A stretch of 64,000 bases of DNA from Ricordea florida (Eukaryota; Cnidaria; Anthozoa; Corallimorpharia; Ricordeidae): assembly GCA_949710005.1 (NCBI GenBank), contig OX453272.1:17042994-17106993 (forward strand), written 5' to 3'. Position 1 is the stretch's first letter; each line of letters begins with the position of its first letter. The position numbers and the translations under genes are program-made. Shown here piece after piece: positions 53,233 to 64,000 of this stretch. The notes beneath the pieces were generated by a model. That model searched no databases, was not told the origin of the DNA, and worked only from the letters and a program-made list of their open reading frames with translations.

Positions 53233-53885
53233 AACTGTGGGGAGCAACTTTAGAATAACCCATCACTTCATTTACATGTGTTGGTTTCTTTTGAAGAACG
53301 AGGCATATTATAATGGCCTCTACTGTTAATCATCAGTATGTCAATGATGTGGCGGGGTATTCTGAAATTTAGCCGGGTATTTTTAAGTTGCTCCCCACTG
53401 GGCTAGGAGCAACTTTAGAATACCCCACCACTTCATTTACTTGTGTCGGTTTCTTTTGAAGAACAAGGCATATTATAATGGGCCTCTATTGTTAATCATC
53501 AGTATGCTAATGAAGTGGCGGGGTATTCTGAAATTTAGCCCAGTGGGAAGCAACTTTAGAATACCCCACCACTTTACTTACATGTGTCGGTTTCTTTTGA
53601 AGAACGAGGCATATTATAATAGCCTCTATTGTTAATTATCAGTATATTAATGAGGTGGCAGGGTATTCTGAAATTTAGCCCAGGGCTAAATTTCAGAATA
53701 CCCCGCCACTTCATTAACATACTGATGATTAACAATAGAGGCCATTGTAGGGAGCAACTTTAGAACACCCCACCACTTCATTTACATGAGTCGGTTTCTT
53801 TTGAAGAACGAGGCATATTATAATGGCCTCTATTGTTAATCATCAGTATGTTAATGAAGTGGCGGGGTATTCTGAAATTTAGCCA
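53233..53885. repeat. Tandem array of foldback units
   Basis: Four direct copies of a roughly 135-145 bp unit (ggagcaactttagaatac ... gggtattctgaaatttagcc) and one partial inverted copy near 53682-53745. Each unit is itself palindromic (ccaccacttcattta against taatgaagtggcgggg), so single strands can form repeated hairpins. Confidence 0.85.
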
Positions 53886-54412
53886 AAAAAGAAAAATGAT
53901 GGCTAAAACTTGCACGTGTAAATGCACTCATCTTGGAGCCTATGTTGTTCAGCAGAATGTCTTCTATTTGCAATCTTCACAGCCAGTTGTTCTCAAGTTG
54001 GTCCCTGCTTACGAACGTTCGAGTTTCATTTGAGTTGATTTGTCTTTTGAGTTCACGAAACGACCCGGTTCGAAACTGACGCTCGACATCTTAAGGTGTG
54101 GGTCCAACGCGAACGGCGTCTGCGTCTGCATGCCTTTTGAGAGTCTCACAAGGAAAGGAAGTCGGAAAATATTTCGAATCGAACTCTGAACGCTGCTTCA
54201 ACTGCACTGAGATTCAACTCGTGTTGATGACTCTTCCCAGTCCCTGCTCGGCTGCACATTTGCGACGTACACAGATAAATAGGCAGGCCAAACCTAGACT
54301 CGTGCCCGCCTTAGGCGTGCAAGAGTAACTACTACTTAGTTTCTTAGCATCCTTCATTTTAGAATAGTGATGCTAAATTTGAAACCATGTCTAACCATTT
54401 GCAGATGTCATA

Positions 54413-54495
54413 ACAAAGGCAGCACATTCTCTACAGTTATTTTAAGACCTTGAGTGTTGGTCCGACCGAGGTTTGAACTCACGACCTCCCGCTAT
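54413..54495 (-). repeat. SINE head fragment
   Basis: Partial copy of the SINE head (B box region gaggtttgaactcacgacc, reversed), next to the fuller copy at 54533-54906. Confidence 0.65.
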
Positions 54496-54532
54496 ATTCT
54501 TACCATCCTTCATTTTAGAATAGGGATAATGA

Positions 54533-54906
54533 ATTTGTGTAGCGCTCTTTTTCATGTGGACATGTTCAAAGGCGCTTTACATCAATTCTCCTATTTATTA
54601 ACTGATTAATTAATTACAATCAAACTTTGCAAATATCGACCTCACCACCGGGGTCTACGTCCCCTACTCTATTGGAACAGTGTTGTGGGATCTTTAACGT
54701 CCCACAAGAACAGTGCTGTGAGACGGGGCCTACGATTTTTCGTCCTTATCCTAGAAGACTGGAATGTCTAACCATTTGCAGATGTCGTAACATAGGCAGC
54801 ACATTCTCCTCAGTTATTTTAAGACTTCGAGTGTTGGTCCGACCGAGGTTTGAACTCACGACCTCCCGCGCTACAGAACGGCGCTCTACCAACTGAGCAA
54901 ACCGAG
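54533..54906 (-). repeat. tRNA-derived SINE, reverse-oriented full copy
   Basis: On minus: A box TTTGCTCAGTTGGTAGAG, B box GAGTTCAAACCTC, the family body, and a tail with gcgctaca near 54537-54546. Same family as 28189-28570 and 575-980. Confidence 0.85.
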
Positions 54907-55762
54907 CTTAACTAACTATATTTCATTTATTTTCTCTCGTAAGTCAAAGTGATTTAACGTGTTCATTTTTTTTGGTAGAAAGTACCTGTTGATTCCGTTT
55001 AATATCATAAATAACCAATATCACAAGAAGTTAAATTTGAATATTGTGGAGATACTCATATCTCTTCTCTGGGTTTTACTTTTCTCTAAATGAAAACATA
55101 TAAAAAAGTCGCTAAGATGAAGACCACCTAATGGCAAAAACACCACAGGTCTCCTAAATTAAATTTCCATTGCACACATGTTCCCATAGAGAGAACTCAG
55201 TCGGAAAATTTGTCTATTTTTTTTCCTTACAACAAAACTGACCACCACAAGTTAAATAAAAAAGATGAAGTTACTGTTTCTGAGTATTAAACAACAATTT
55301 AAGAGGAAAAGAACCATAAAACAGAACTATATGACTGAGTAAGATAGAGACAAAAAATGACAAGCAAGTTTACAGAAACTGGAGTAAAATGCTGATTACA
55401 TGATGTATTTTTTATTACTTTGTTTTTTTTTCGTCTCTCTCTCTCTCATTTTTTTTTTTGAATAACGGATTATATGACCTATTTCGTTTTAGTTTTAAGT
55501 TTTTTTAATTTTGGAGAAAAAGACAATGACTGTAAACAACCTGTAAATGTTCGCTTTATGTGTACTCTATTTCTTAAGACTGACCACTTCCTGTATTTAC
55601 ACTATATTCAAAGATTTTTACGTCTTCACGTGTAAAACTCGATTTTTAAAAAGAAAATCCATCCACTGCAGTTTCATTACGACCTTAGATGTAATGTTCG
55701 CACAGTAAAACATGGCCGCTAAAAGTACAGGCTCATGTATGCTTCTCTAAATCGCTGCTTCT

Positions 55763-55784
55763 TCAAGTCTCGCTCTGTTTTGAG
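55763..55784 (-). CDS. Last coding exon of the PG-repeat-like gene
   Basis: After the acceptor TTTCCACAG, 22 nt encode S-S-K-Q-S-E-T and a TGA. The first base completes the split codon from the exon at 56772 (AG|C). The 3' UTR continues to lower coordinates. Confidence 0.55.
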
Positions 55785-56771
55785 CTGTGGAAATAAAAAA
55801 CAATGTCAATTTGGAAACAGTCTGCCTAACTGAAACATACAGTAATGTGACGCAATCTTCTCTACATTGTTGTCACTTGGCATCACGTGATTGCTATGGT
55901 ACAGTATTTATACATTCTTCCATGGCACAGCTGGTAACAGGTACCGGTATGATATGATACATGTGTAAACAAGAAAACCAGAAACGGACGGCATGAAAAA
56001 CATGAAAAATGTCATCCAATTCATGCATATTGCGCCAATGAGACGTTCTTTAGTGCGATTCTAAATCAAACGCAATCGCCTACACAGTAGCGTACACGCA
56101 CTTATTTTAATGCGTTTTTTAAACTTAATTCTTAGCGGTACATTACTTACAGACAATACATCCCTATTCTTCAGCATGAATTTAACGAACAATCATATTG
56201 TATGGAATGGGACAACAGATAAAACATTATCCGAAAGGTTGTCAATCCAAAACGAGTTTTATCTACTTTTTCCCAGTCGCAACGGTGGTTAAAACTGACA
56301 GAATTTGTCAACTTTAAATATTAACAAAATTGAAGTTGTAAACATTCTTTGCCACAAATCTGATGCCTAGGGAAAGGGGAACACCCGTATGTAAAATCTT
56401 AAATGTACCATAATCTCATTGATTGGGCGTGGCCCCAATTTACTTTAACCCCAAACGGTACCATTTCTAAACAAGGTGGTCACATAGGTACAACTCAACT
56501 TACCATTAATCTGGCATTTGTTCCTTCATGATTGTGGATATTTGAACAGTCTCTTACTTTATAAAATGATTCAAGATAGCTGAAGTAAAATTAAAACAAA
56601 ATTTAGGGATTACAAGAGCAAAATGGAGCTGCCGTGTACATTGGAGCAAATGACAAAACAGTGTAACTTGTCAAACAACTTCTGTCTATTTGCACCCAGT
56701 AGACAAACAAAGAGAAGGAAAACTGAAAGAGAGGGAGGCCTTTGTTGTCAAGCAGTTAACAGGGAACTTAC

Positions 56772-56884
56772 CTTTTCGAGTATTTTACTCCTGTAGTTAG
56801 ATGCTGGTTATAACACTTTCTACACAAATGAACTTTCTTGTATTCATAATAATCACCAACAGGGGGAGATTTACAAGAATTACA
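56772..56884 (-). CDS. Zinc-binding CxxC...CxxC exon of the PG-repeat-like gene
   Basis: 113 nt between TTCTCACCAG and GTAAGT. It reads CNSCKSPPVGDYYEYKK, then VHLCRKCYNQHLTTG. Together with KCNEFGQPDI at the end of the previous exon it makes a possible Cx8CxxC...CxxC zinc ribbon. Both splice phases agree with the neighbours. Confidence 0.7.
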
Positions 56885-57597
56885 CTGGTGAGAAAACAAA
56901 ATGAGCAACTTTGTTACTAATGAAACATTGGCCATCATTCAGCTTATAAACATTAATGGGGGAATGGCTATTTTAACTCCATGGTAACTCAGTCAGGAAA
57001 GAAAAACAGATAAAATACCGGTAGGCGGAGGCAAATAAATCTTATAGTTTCTGTATCATATAACTGATATCACAAATGTTCAAGAAAATGTACTGTATAA
57101 CTACCATAGTGTATAATTATAGAATAAAAATTTCATTGTACCAGGAAACAAGAGGAAAGAGGCAATTTGTTACAACAAAGTGTTAGATTAATATCTAGTG
57201 TAGATCATGTGTGTCTAGACTAGGAAAGCTTTTGGGAGTTCAGTCAAGTATAGGATGAGAAAATTCAGCTGATCAAACTATAGTTCGCAAGTCTTAAGCA
57301 TAGGCTACAGAATCCAGGGGTTTAGCGGCACATTCCCACACAAAATAATATTCCTAAGTACCTTCCAGGATAACAATCATGCAACCAAAAAAGTTTGTAT
57401 GCTTAATTTGAATGTTATCTGTTGCAGTCTATTTGGTTGTTGTGGTCATTATTTTGCTTTTATTGCTACGAAACAGGAACATAGCACCTGCATCTATGAT
57501 GTAAAGTAAATTGTGCTGGTGTAAATTTGGGTCAACTTGGCCTAATAGAGAAGTGGAACATATGTCCACAGTAACAGACTGCTGAACTTCACCTTAA

Positions 57598-59077
57598 CCC
57601 TTTCACCGGCCAATTTCCACCCGAATTTTGTACTGAGACGGCCAATTGCCAGAGAGGCAACACAGTTTTCTAGGTACACATCTTTAACCTCAATTTTAGG
57701 CATGAAGGAGTGATTTTCTTATAAAGGACACCCATACTATTCTGAAAGCTTGAAGGATGAACTTTTATTTAGTACTGCTACAGGAGACCTCCTGGAGAGT
57801 GTTTCCATGGAAACAACAGGTAAATATGCTAATTAATGAAATTATGTCAATTTCACAACATGAAGTAGGATATATTCCTAAAAAACACATTTCATAGCAA
57901 GAGAAATTTATAGAAACATTGAAAACGTATTAAAATGGATCCTAACACTATTTTTGTTATTAGAAATACTAAAATATAATTTTATGGTATTAATTACATT
58001 TGCATATTATTTAGCCAAAAGTTGACATCGCATCTGTATTTATCTATCACAGTTCTCCAATTGATTTACGAGCCAGATTATACTTAAAATCTCTATTACT
58101 TTTACTTTGGCAAACTTTAACTTCAAAAATGACAAAATCATACATATAACTAAAGAGCATCTTCGGAAACACTTGAACTATCAAAGTTTTCATCGTTTCT
58201 TGCAGGTACTCGAGCGTCAGGATCGCTAAAATAAATATACCGTTTAATTTGGTTGAAGCGCTTTTCGCTAAACACTTTTCCAAACCCTGGCATGTGAAAC
58301 AACCACACTTGCTCATTTCTTTCAAAATAATCTTCACACCGTAGCTTTTCAACCAAGTCATTCATTCATGATAAGAATGCCAAAGAACGCACGAAGCTCA
58401 CAGATGTTTTCGATGGGGGTCCAAGGAGTCCTGTGCTGCCCATGATTTTCGTTTTGCTTCTTAGCAGCATTTCGATTTGTCCATCTCTTTTTGTTTTGAT
58501 GAAGTTCCTCGTCGAGAAATAGGCCGAAAATCTCGGATGGTTTCTTCCCCGTGTTGTCTCTTGAAGGTCCAACATTTGCCGCATTAAATTTGATAAAACG
58601 ATCGCGGTTATTATCAGCTGTTCGCGACCACTGCCGTTGGATTTCGGCCGGGATATTTTGATTCAGAAATACTTCGAAATCGTCGTCTTCGTCAGAACTC
58701 TCGCCGAAAATATCGTCAAAATCAAGGTCAGATTCGCTACCAGAAAAACTTATTAAATCATCTGAATCGCAAGACATAACTACAAAAAAAGCACAACAAC
58801 AAATGGAGCAACAAAAGAATTTAATTGTACCTTAGCGACTCTGAATTCAAAGGGCAATATCTCACAAAACTTCTATAGAACAATATGGCAGAAATCCGTC
58901 TGATGCAATCATCTATGTGTTTACTGCATTGTGAGATGCATTGATCCCCCTCTAAGACCTTTTCGGTCTATTTTGAGCACAAGCATTACATCAGCGTCCC
59001 AAAGCCGCTAAAGCGGCTCAGGCCGTGTGGGGCAGGAAACTAGCGAGCCGCTAAAGAGGCTCAGTCCGGTGAAAGGG
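57598..59077 (-). mobile_element. Internally deleted piggyBac-family element
   Basis: Inverted ends CCCTTTCACCGG and CCGGTGAAAGGG, each flanked by TTAA (57594-57597 and 59078-59081), the diagnostic piggyBac target. Only the N-terminal part of a transposase remains. It lies in an intron of the PG-repeat-like gene. Confidence 0.9.
58150..58777 (-). pseudogene. piggyBac transposase N-terminal remnant
   Basis: Starts MSCDSDDLISFSGSE with the acidic N-terminal region typical of the family, then WTPIENICELRAFFGILIMN. After a one-frame shift near 58360 it continues with FHMPGFGKVF and RFNQIKRYIYFSDPD. The catalytic DDD region and cysteine-rich C-terminus are absent, so it cannot act on its own. Confidence 0.85.
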
Positions 59078-59193
59078 TTAAGGTTAATTTACCGGTAGTT
59101 AAATCTTCTGCCTGACTCTGAATAAAAGATGTATGTGGAATCATTTACTGTTTTGCAGTGTTAATTAATGCAAATTATTTTTAATGCACTTAC

Positions 59194-59320
59194 AATGTCT
59201 GGTTGTCCAAATTCATTGCATTTCATAGTGACAGATGCAATAAGAGCCTGAGGTCCACCAAATGAGCCATGGAACTTGACTTTCCTATCTCTCTTGGCAT
59301 CAAATTCATAAGCACCAGGA
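59194..59320 (-). CDS. PG-repeat exon of the host gene
   Basis: 127 nt after CTCAG and before GTAAGT. It encodes PGAYEFDAKRDRKVKFHG... ending MKCNEFGQPDI. The PGxGxY-type motif is completed by the microexon to the right. Beta-rich SHIPPO/STPG-like repeat proteins bind ciliary or flagellar microtubules. Confidence 0.75.
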
Positions 59321-59774
59321 CTGAGATTAAAAAAGGAGAAAACACTTGTTATAAAATGCAACTGCATGTAAAAGAACATTAACTTTTAACTGTCAAGCTC
59401 CTTAAGATTCAAGACTGCAAAGTTTCCTGAGTCGTAAAAGCTTTAAAAAGGCACCTCATAAATAAATAACACCATTAATTCAACATTTATCAGGTTTCAC
59501 AGATTAAAAAGGGTTGGAACAGACCTATTTCAAACTAATTGGTTTAAAAAGTATTAATTTAGTTTCCAGACTTCATGACATCTCCTTATTCTGATCCATT
59601 CTAAGCCTTATAGCTAAAACACTAATTTTGCATCCTGCAGCTAAAGCTCAATCTATACCCAGGTACCTTAACTCTGAGTGACCCATGTTAAAATTATGAG
59701 TAATTTGTGAACCACATGTGATAAAATGATGTTAATCACCTAGTAACGCTTCATTAATATAAAAAAAAACATAC

Positions 59775-59794
59775 CCAGGATGGCCATGTTGACC
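59775..59794 (-). CDS. 20-nt microexon completing a PGPGAY motif
   Basis: GGTCAACATGGCCATCCTGG between an acceptor (CATGTAG) and a donor (GTATGT). It adds G-Q-H-G-H-P and the first two bases of a Gly codon, giving ...GHPGPGAYEF with the next exon. In phase on both sides. Automatic gene finders would probably miss it. Confidence 0.6.
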
Positions 59795-61334
59795 CTACAT
59801 GATACAAACAAAATGACAATTATTAGTCTAAGAACAAAATAAAAAAAGCAAACATAAAAGCAAGTAATGAGAACATTTTTGAGAAATACATATCTTTAAA
59901 CGCCATAAAATCTAATAAATTATACAATAAAGCAATCTTAGACCTTATATTGCATAATTTGAACATATGTAGCCTGTAGCTCTCTTAACAATCAATACAG
60001 TCTCAAGTGAACAGATGACGGAGATTGAGAAAATGATTACCTTTAATTAAAGCTTTTGTTAAACACTAGATTATACATCTACTACAAAGGAAATTTATGA
60101 TACATGTATATACTGAGGAGAATTTCTATTCAGATTGCGGATCAGTTATTAAAATTGGGACAGTTAACTACAACTTAAACAGCCTATACGTAATTAACTC
60201 CAAATCTAATAATGCTGTTTGAAATCAATGATAATTCCAGAGCTTGCAAGTACTTTTCCAAAGAAGTTCCGTGTTTTTAACCTATTTGCTCAGAATTTGG
60301 TTCAACAATGAGGGGGGTGAATAGGGGTCAGCAAATCTGTCAATCTGTGCTAGTTTTTCGCAAAATCCACTGGCTAATCTCTTCGCAATATCATTGGTTT
60401 ACACCAATTTTCTGATTGCTATCAGAATTCACAGTGGCATTACTGATGAGATTTGCTTGAGAATCGAAACTGCAGTTTGGCCTAAGCTCTAATTCTGATC
60501 ATGCACCTACGGCAGAAGTCAATTAGTGCATCCACCAGGCATTACCAAAGGATTCATAAAAGGATAAGCACTAAGGCTTCTACGAACGAATCCCTCTCAC
60601 AGATGTTTGATGAAAACATGAAAAACCACAAGCTAAATTGCTTTAAGAACAGAGCAGGGATATCCAGAGAACACAGTGGGAAGACATTTCTCTGACATGA
60701 ATTTCACAAAACAAGAAAGGTCTTTAAAAAACAAGAATAACGGTGCTGATGTAGTACAAATACTTTTTGTCACACAATACCACACAGCATTTCCTTGAAG
60801 AATGTATTTTTGTGGAAATGGCATTTACCAATAGTTCAAAACCAACCACATCCACCTATTACCATATCACAAAGGAAAATCCAAAAAAAATATCCTGGAC
60901 AGAGATACACGATCAATTTTGAAGCGCTATATCTTGGTCGATGAAGCGGCCAACACTCGGCCAATTCGTTGACCACTGATTGTCGGTGGAATATCAGCTG
61001 AGGGGTGCACAAAATACATGTGATCCAAGTTTTCTGGATTCCAATTACATTGAAGTTCATAGATGTGTTAATCTAGCCTATAGTTCTAAGCTCAGGTAGA
61101 AAAAAACGTAAAACAGACCGCCAAGTTAAGTTCCACGATCCGCACTTCAAAACCATAATATATTATACCAGTATGTCGAAAATCATAATATTTATATTAA
61201 ATTCATCACAGAGGTCCCCAATCAATCACACATAATCTTGCTAACAGAAAACTATGAATGGAGGTACTGTGCACTCATCTGGTAAAGTTGATGGTTTGAC
61301 AGACAGGTACAGACAAACTTCAATCACTATTAAA

Positions 61335-62266
61335 CAGGCCTTCTGACAGGGTGCGGGAAAAAAAAGAAAATTGTGTGGGTTTTGGGAGGCAAATTGTGCG
61401 GTAAAAAACGGCGATTGTGCGGGAATTGTGCGGGATTGCGCAATCTTGTAAACAAACAAATATTCGATCACCGGGCCCAAAAAAAAACCGACATGGCGGA
61501 ATTTCTGGATAAATGAAAAGTGCAACAACTCCCCTCTTAGTTTGGCAATTAAACATAAACCAAATTTCTATTTTGCTACAACTTTGGCCAAATTTTGGGT
61601 AAGATTTCCGTACAGGTCCCTACTTCATTATGCATTCTGTAAATACTATTTCGTTCTTCGAACACAAGAAATATTTGCACGTGTATTGCATCAGACAAGA
61701 CAGCTTCAGCATGCATAATGAAGTAGGGACCTGTGCGGAAATCATTCCAAATTTTGTATCAACAAAATCATGTTGCGTGACACGATCGATTAAGTTTATT
61801 CAAAACCGTAATTCTGCTTCGAAATAAAATGTTTTCGACCAGAACAAGTTACTTTATGAAAAATCCCGACATTTTTGTACTTTCTTTGATATATAGAGCG
61901 AATATTATCTCGTGAAGGTTTAAAACTCTTCACGCTTGAAATTGCTGCAAAAACACCAAGACAAGATTAGACTGAGACTAGTGCCCAGGCCGGCACGGAG
62001 CTATGAAGAGCAGCCTTGTTGTTTTTATATCCGCTCGAACTGTTCAATCGCGGAAAGCGGCGGATTTCTCGATTGTTTTGCCTGGTAAATAGCCTAAAAA
62101 GTTTCTTTAAACCTTGGCAATCGATGGGAATACTGATTTAATTACATTTTTAACCAAATCTTTCCATATCGTGCGGGATTTCGCGGATTTTCAGAAATTG
62201 TGCGGGATTGTGCGGCTTTGATCGAATTGTGCGGTCCCGCACGCGCGCACCCTGTCAAAAGGCCTG
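61335..62266. mobile_element. Non-autonomous DNA element with CAGGCCTTNTGACAGGGTGCG ends
   Basis: Begins caggccttctgacagggtgc and ends gcaccctgtcaaaaggcctg, flanked by attaaa on both sides (61329-61334, 62267-62272). Subterminal regions repeat attgtgcggga-like units. An inner foldback (about 61606-61636 with 61711-61742, around ccctacttcattatgcat) is nested inside. It lies in the intron between the 62505 and 59775 exons. Confidence 0.8.
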
Positions 62267-62504
62267 ATTAAACCAGGTTTGCAAGAGCTGATCATTTCAC
62301 CTGTCAATGGAGCTATTTTAATAGCTAACATGTGACTATTATAATAACAATAATTATTATTAATAACACCCACCTATCCCCAGTATACTTATATGATGTG
62401 GCAGCAATTCACAGGCCTTGTTCTGTTAGGGGTGACTTCCTTAGCTTTTCAAACATTTGGAATGAGACATAAGTATACAGTCTGCAACAAACTTTAACTG
62501 CTAC

Positions 62505-62618
62505 CTTATTGATCTCAGGAAATCTTGTTGCACCAACATTGAATGACTTGAATGCAGGATCAAATAGTATTGGCTGACTGATGATGTCTTGATATTGCGG
62601 TGGACCAGGAACATCCAT
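62505..62618 (-). CDS. Exon of the PG-repeat-like gene
   Basis: 114 nt, exactly 38 codons, between GTACAG and a GTAGCA donor. It encodes DVPGPPQYQDI, then ILFDPAFKSFNVGATRFPEINK. PGPPQY is the sperm-tail PG-rich repeat signature. Phase 0 on both sides. Confidence 0.75.
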
Positions 62619-63304
62619 CTGTACAGAATAAAATGAAAAAAATGCCACTTCAAAACTGAGACTCAAAACCACCAACTAAACCGGTGACTAGTTTTCATCG
62701 CTGAAATCTGAATTCTTGATAACTTCTTTCCCAGTATGAACCTGTTTCCTTCCCCTGAGGCCCAAAGGAACATGTACACCCAAAACACTTTCTGGAAACA
62801 CTTATAATGTGTCTTACCTCATTTGATAAAAATACATATCAAAAGGTACAAATAGAATAATTAAAATAATAAGCACTTACAACAAAACTAATAAACATAC
62901 GGAATTTTTGCATCAAAAATTTTTTGCACCAATTAGAGGTTGCATGCTCATCAATAAAAGGCAGCTAGTTAGAGGTAGCACTATCTAACAAACAGGGCAA
63001 TTTCTATTTACTGACAACTGTTTGACAGATTATAATTATCCCAGTCAACATTAGCATCAAATGAATTCAGCTTGGCTGCATTTTTTTGGGGTGCAAGTTC
63101 AATACATTAATTTACACTCTCACAGGCGGTCCAAAAGAACTGGCCAGGGAAAGGTCCAGCTTAACGTTAGGCCCTTTTAACTAGGGTCACTTCTCAAAAT
63201 TCAACTCCATTGAAAAAAGAGAAAAGAAAACTGCTGGCTAGTATTTCCTATTTACAGTGTAATTAACTCAGTGAGTTGCAAGTACACGTATACAGCTAGC
63301 TTAC

Positions 63305-63403
63305 ATGTGCAGGTTTTGGGAATCTTGGTGCAGTTCTGGCTCCAACAGAATAGCCTCTTCGACAAACTGGTCTTCTCTCAAGCTCATAGATAAACCCACT
63401 GAC
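63305..63403 (-). CDS. Exon of the PG-repeat-like gene, leftmost upstream exon in the window
   Basis: 99 nt, 33 codons, between CTAACAG and GTAAGC. It encodes VSGFIYELERRPVCRRGY then SVGARTAPRFPKPAH. Phase 0. Further upstream exons would lie beyond 64000. Family assignment (STPG/SHIPPO-like, axonemal) rests on the PG motifs in the next exons. Confidence 0.7.
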
Positions 63404-63794
63404 CTGTTAGTCATACAAAAGGAAAACTTATGACAGTACACCTAGAATAATGATATAGCTAGAATGGTCATTGACTTACAGTTTAACAATGTCTAATAAG
63501 CACACAAACACTATACATAACACTATCTGGACATAGTAATAAATAAAGAACTTAACTTGCCATCTGTAAATAATAAGAACAAAAGATTTGGTTTTTAAAA
63601 TCAGCCTCGACTTAAGTTTCTCAATAATAAAACTGTGTTTCCTTATATTATCGAAATGTTCAATTATGATAGAAAAGTATTATCAAATGGTACAGCCCCT
63701 TACGCTGGCCAGCCATTAAGATTCATCATATTGATAAGCAAGGGATATGTATGATGCAATTTTGGGCAATAGGAAATACTATTCATAAAATACT

Positions 63795-63935
63795 GTAGGT
63801 CTCGGCTTATAGCCGAATCTTTTGCTTAAATTTTTTGTGATGATGAAGCTGAGTTAACATATTGTAAGTTTGGGGTCTCGGCTTATAGCCGGGATTGGCT
63901 TATAGCCAAATAAATATGGTAATGTCAAATACTCA
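63795..63935. repeat. Short repeat with cggcttatagccg hairpins
   Basis: ctcggcttatagccgaa at about 63801 and ctcggcttatagccggg at about 63875, then ggcttatagccaaataaata. Probably a MITE end. Confidence 0.55.
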
Positions 63936-64000
63936 GGGAGGTGTTATGCAGTCTGTAAAGCCAGTGCTTGAGAAGCTCAAAAATTTTGACCTGTCAATGC

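Noticed and set aside
54820..54906. A functional tRNA gene
   Set aside because: A and B boxes are present, but the sequence continues into the repeated SINE body and no clean acceptor stem forms.

Overview
The window reads as a gene-poor, repeat-rich invertebrate nuclear genome, most likely an anthozoan cnidarian such as a stony coral (inferred from overall character, not from a database search). Host genes are split by introns. Between them lie many transposons: tRNA-derived SINEs, foldback MITEs, and hAT, piggyBac, THAP/DDE, Ty3/gypsy and LINE remains.

The centrepiece is a nearly intact Polinton/Maverick (virus-like, adintovirus-type) element at 33256-49606. It is 16,351 bp long, very AT-rich and intron-free. 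It has terminal inverted repeats of about 150 bp starting AGTAGT and a 5-bp target duplication, gaagc. It sits in the RNase H domain of an already degenerate Ty3/gypsy retrotransposon (32951-33255 and 49607-51171). Removing the element and one gaagc restores the RNase H reading frame. It encodes a protein-primed family B DNA polymerase, a retroviral-type integrase, a double-jelly-roll-type major capsid protein, an FtsK/HerA-type packaging ATPase, a probable penton, several small membrane proteins, and a set of minus-strand genes. That set comprises a likely ssDNA-binding protein, two paralogues sharing a WHPxR..DWC motif, and a CxH...CxxC repeat protein. A TYTAAAGRT motif precedes most plus-strand virion-type genes, a different AT-rich motif precedes the paired minus-strand genes, and three copies of one hairpin sit at gene 3' ends. 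I see no capsid maturation protease.

A second, dead relative lies at 26817-29145. It has the same AGTAGT ends, again a 5-bp target duplication (cgagt), and AAAATC-rich inverted repeats. Inside is little but a broken capsid gene, itself hit by a foldback MITE and a tRNA-derived SINE.

Layout. 1-2470: the 5' end of cullin-5 (minus strand, two exons). 2470-6550: MITEs, a foldback, local duplications and a LINE fragment. 6551-8498: an unidentified host gene (minus). 11784-16198: a THAP-DDE plus YqaJ-nuclease DNA transposon with TIRs and TA flanks. 16199-24574: MITEs and a SINE. 24575-25561: a host-like gene. 26817-29145: the Polinton relic. 30678-32515: a hAT relic. 32569-32921: a foldback element with a hammerhead ribozyme core, flanked by 13-bp repeats. 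32951-51561: Ty3/gypsy interrupted by the intact Polinton. 51562-55762: repeats, including a foldback array and SINEs. 55763-63403: a sperm-tail PG-rich-repeat-like host gene (minus) with a 20-nt microexon and an internally deleted piggyBac in one intron.
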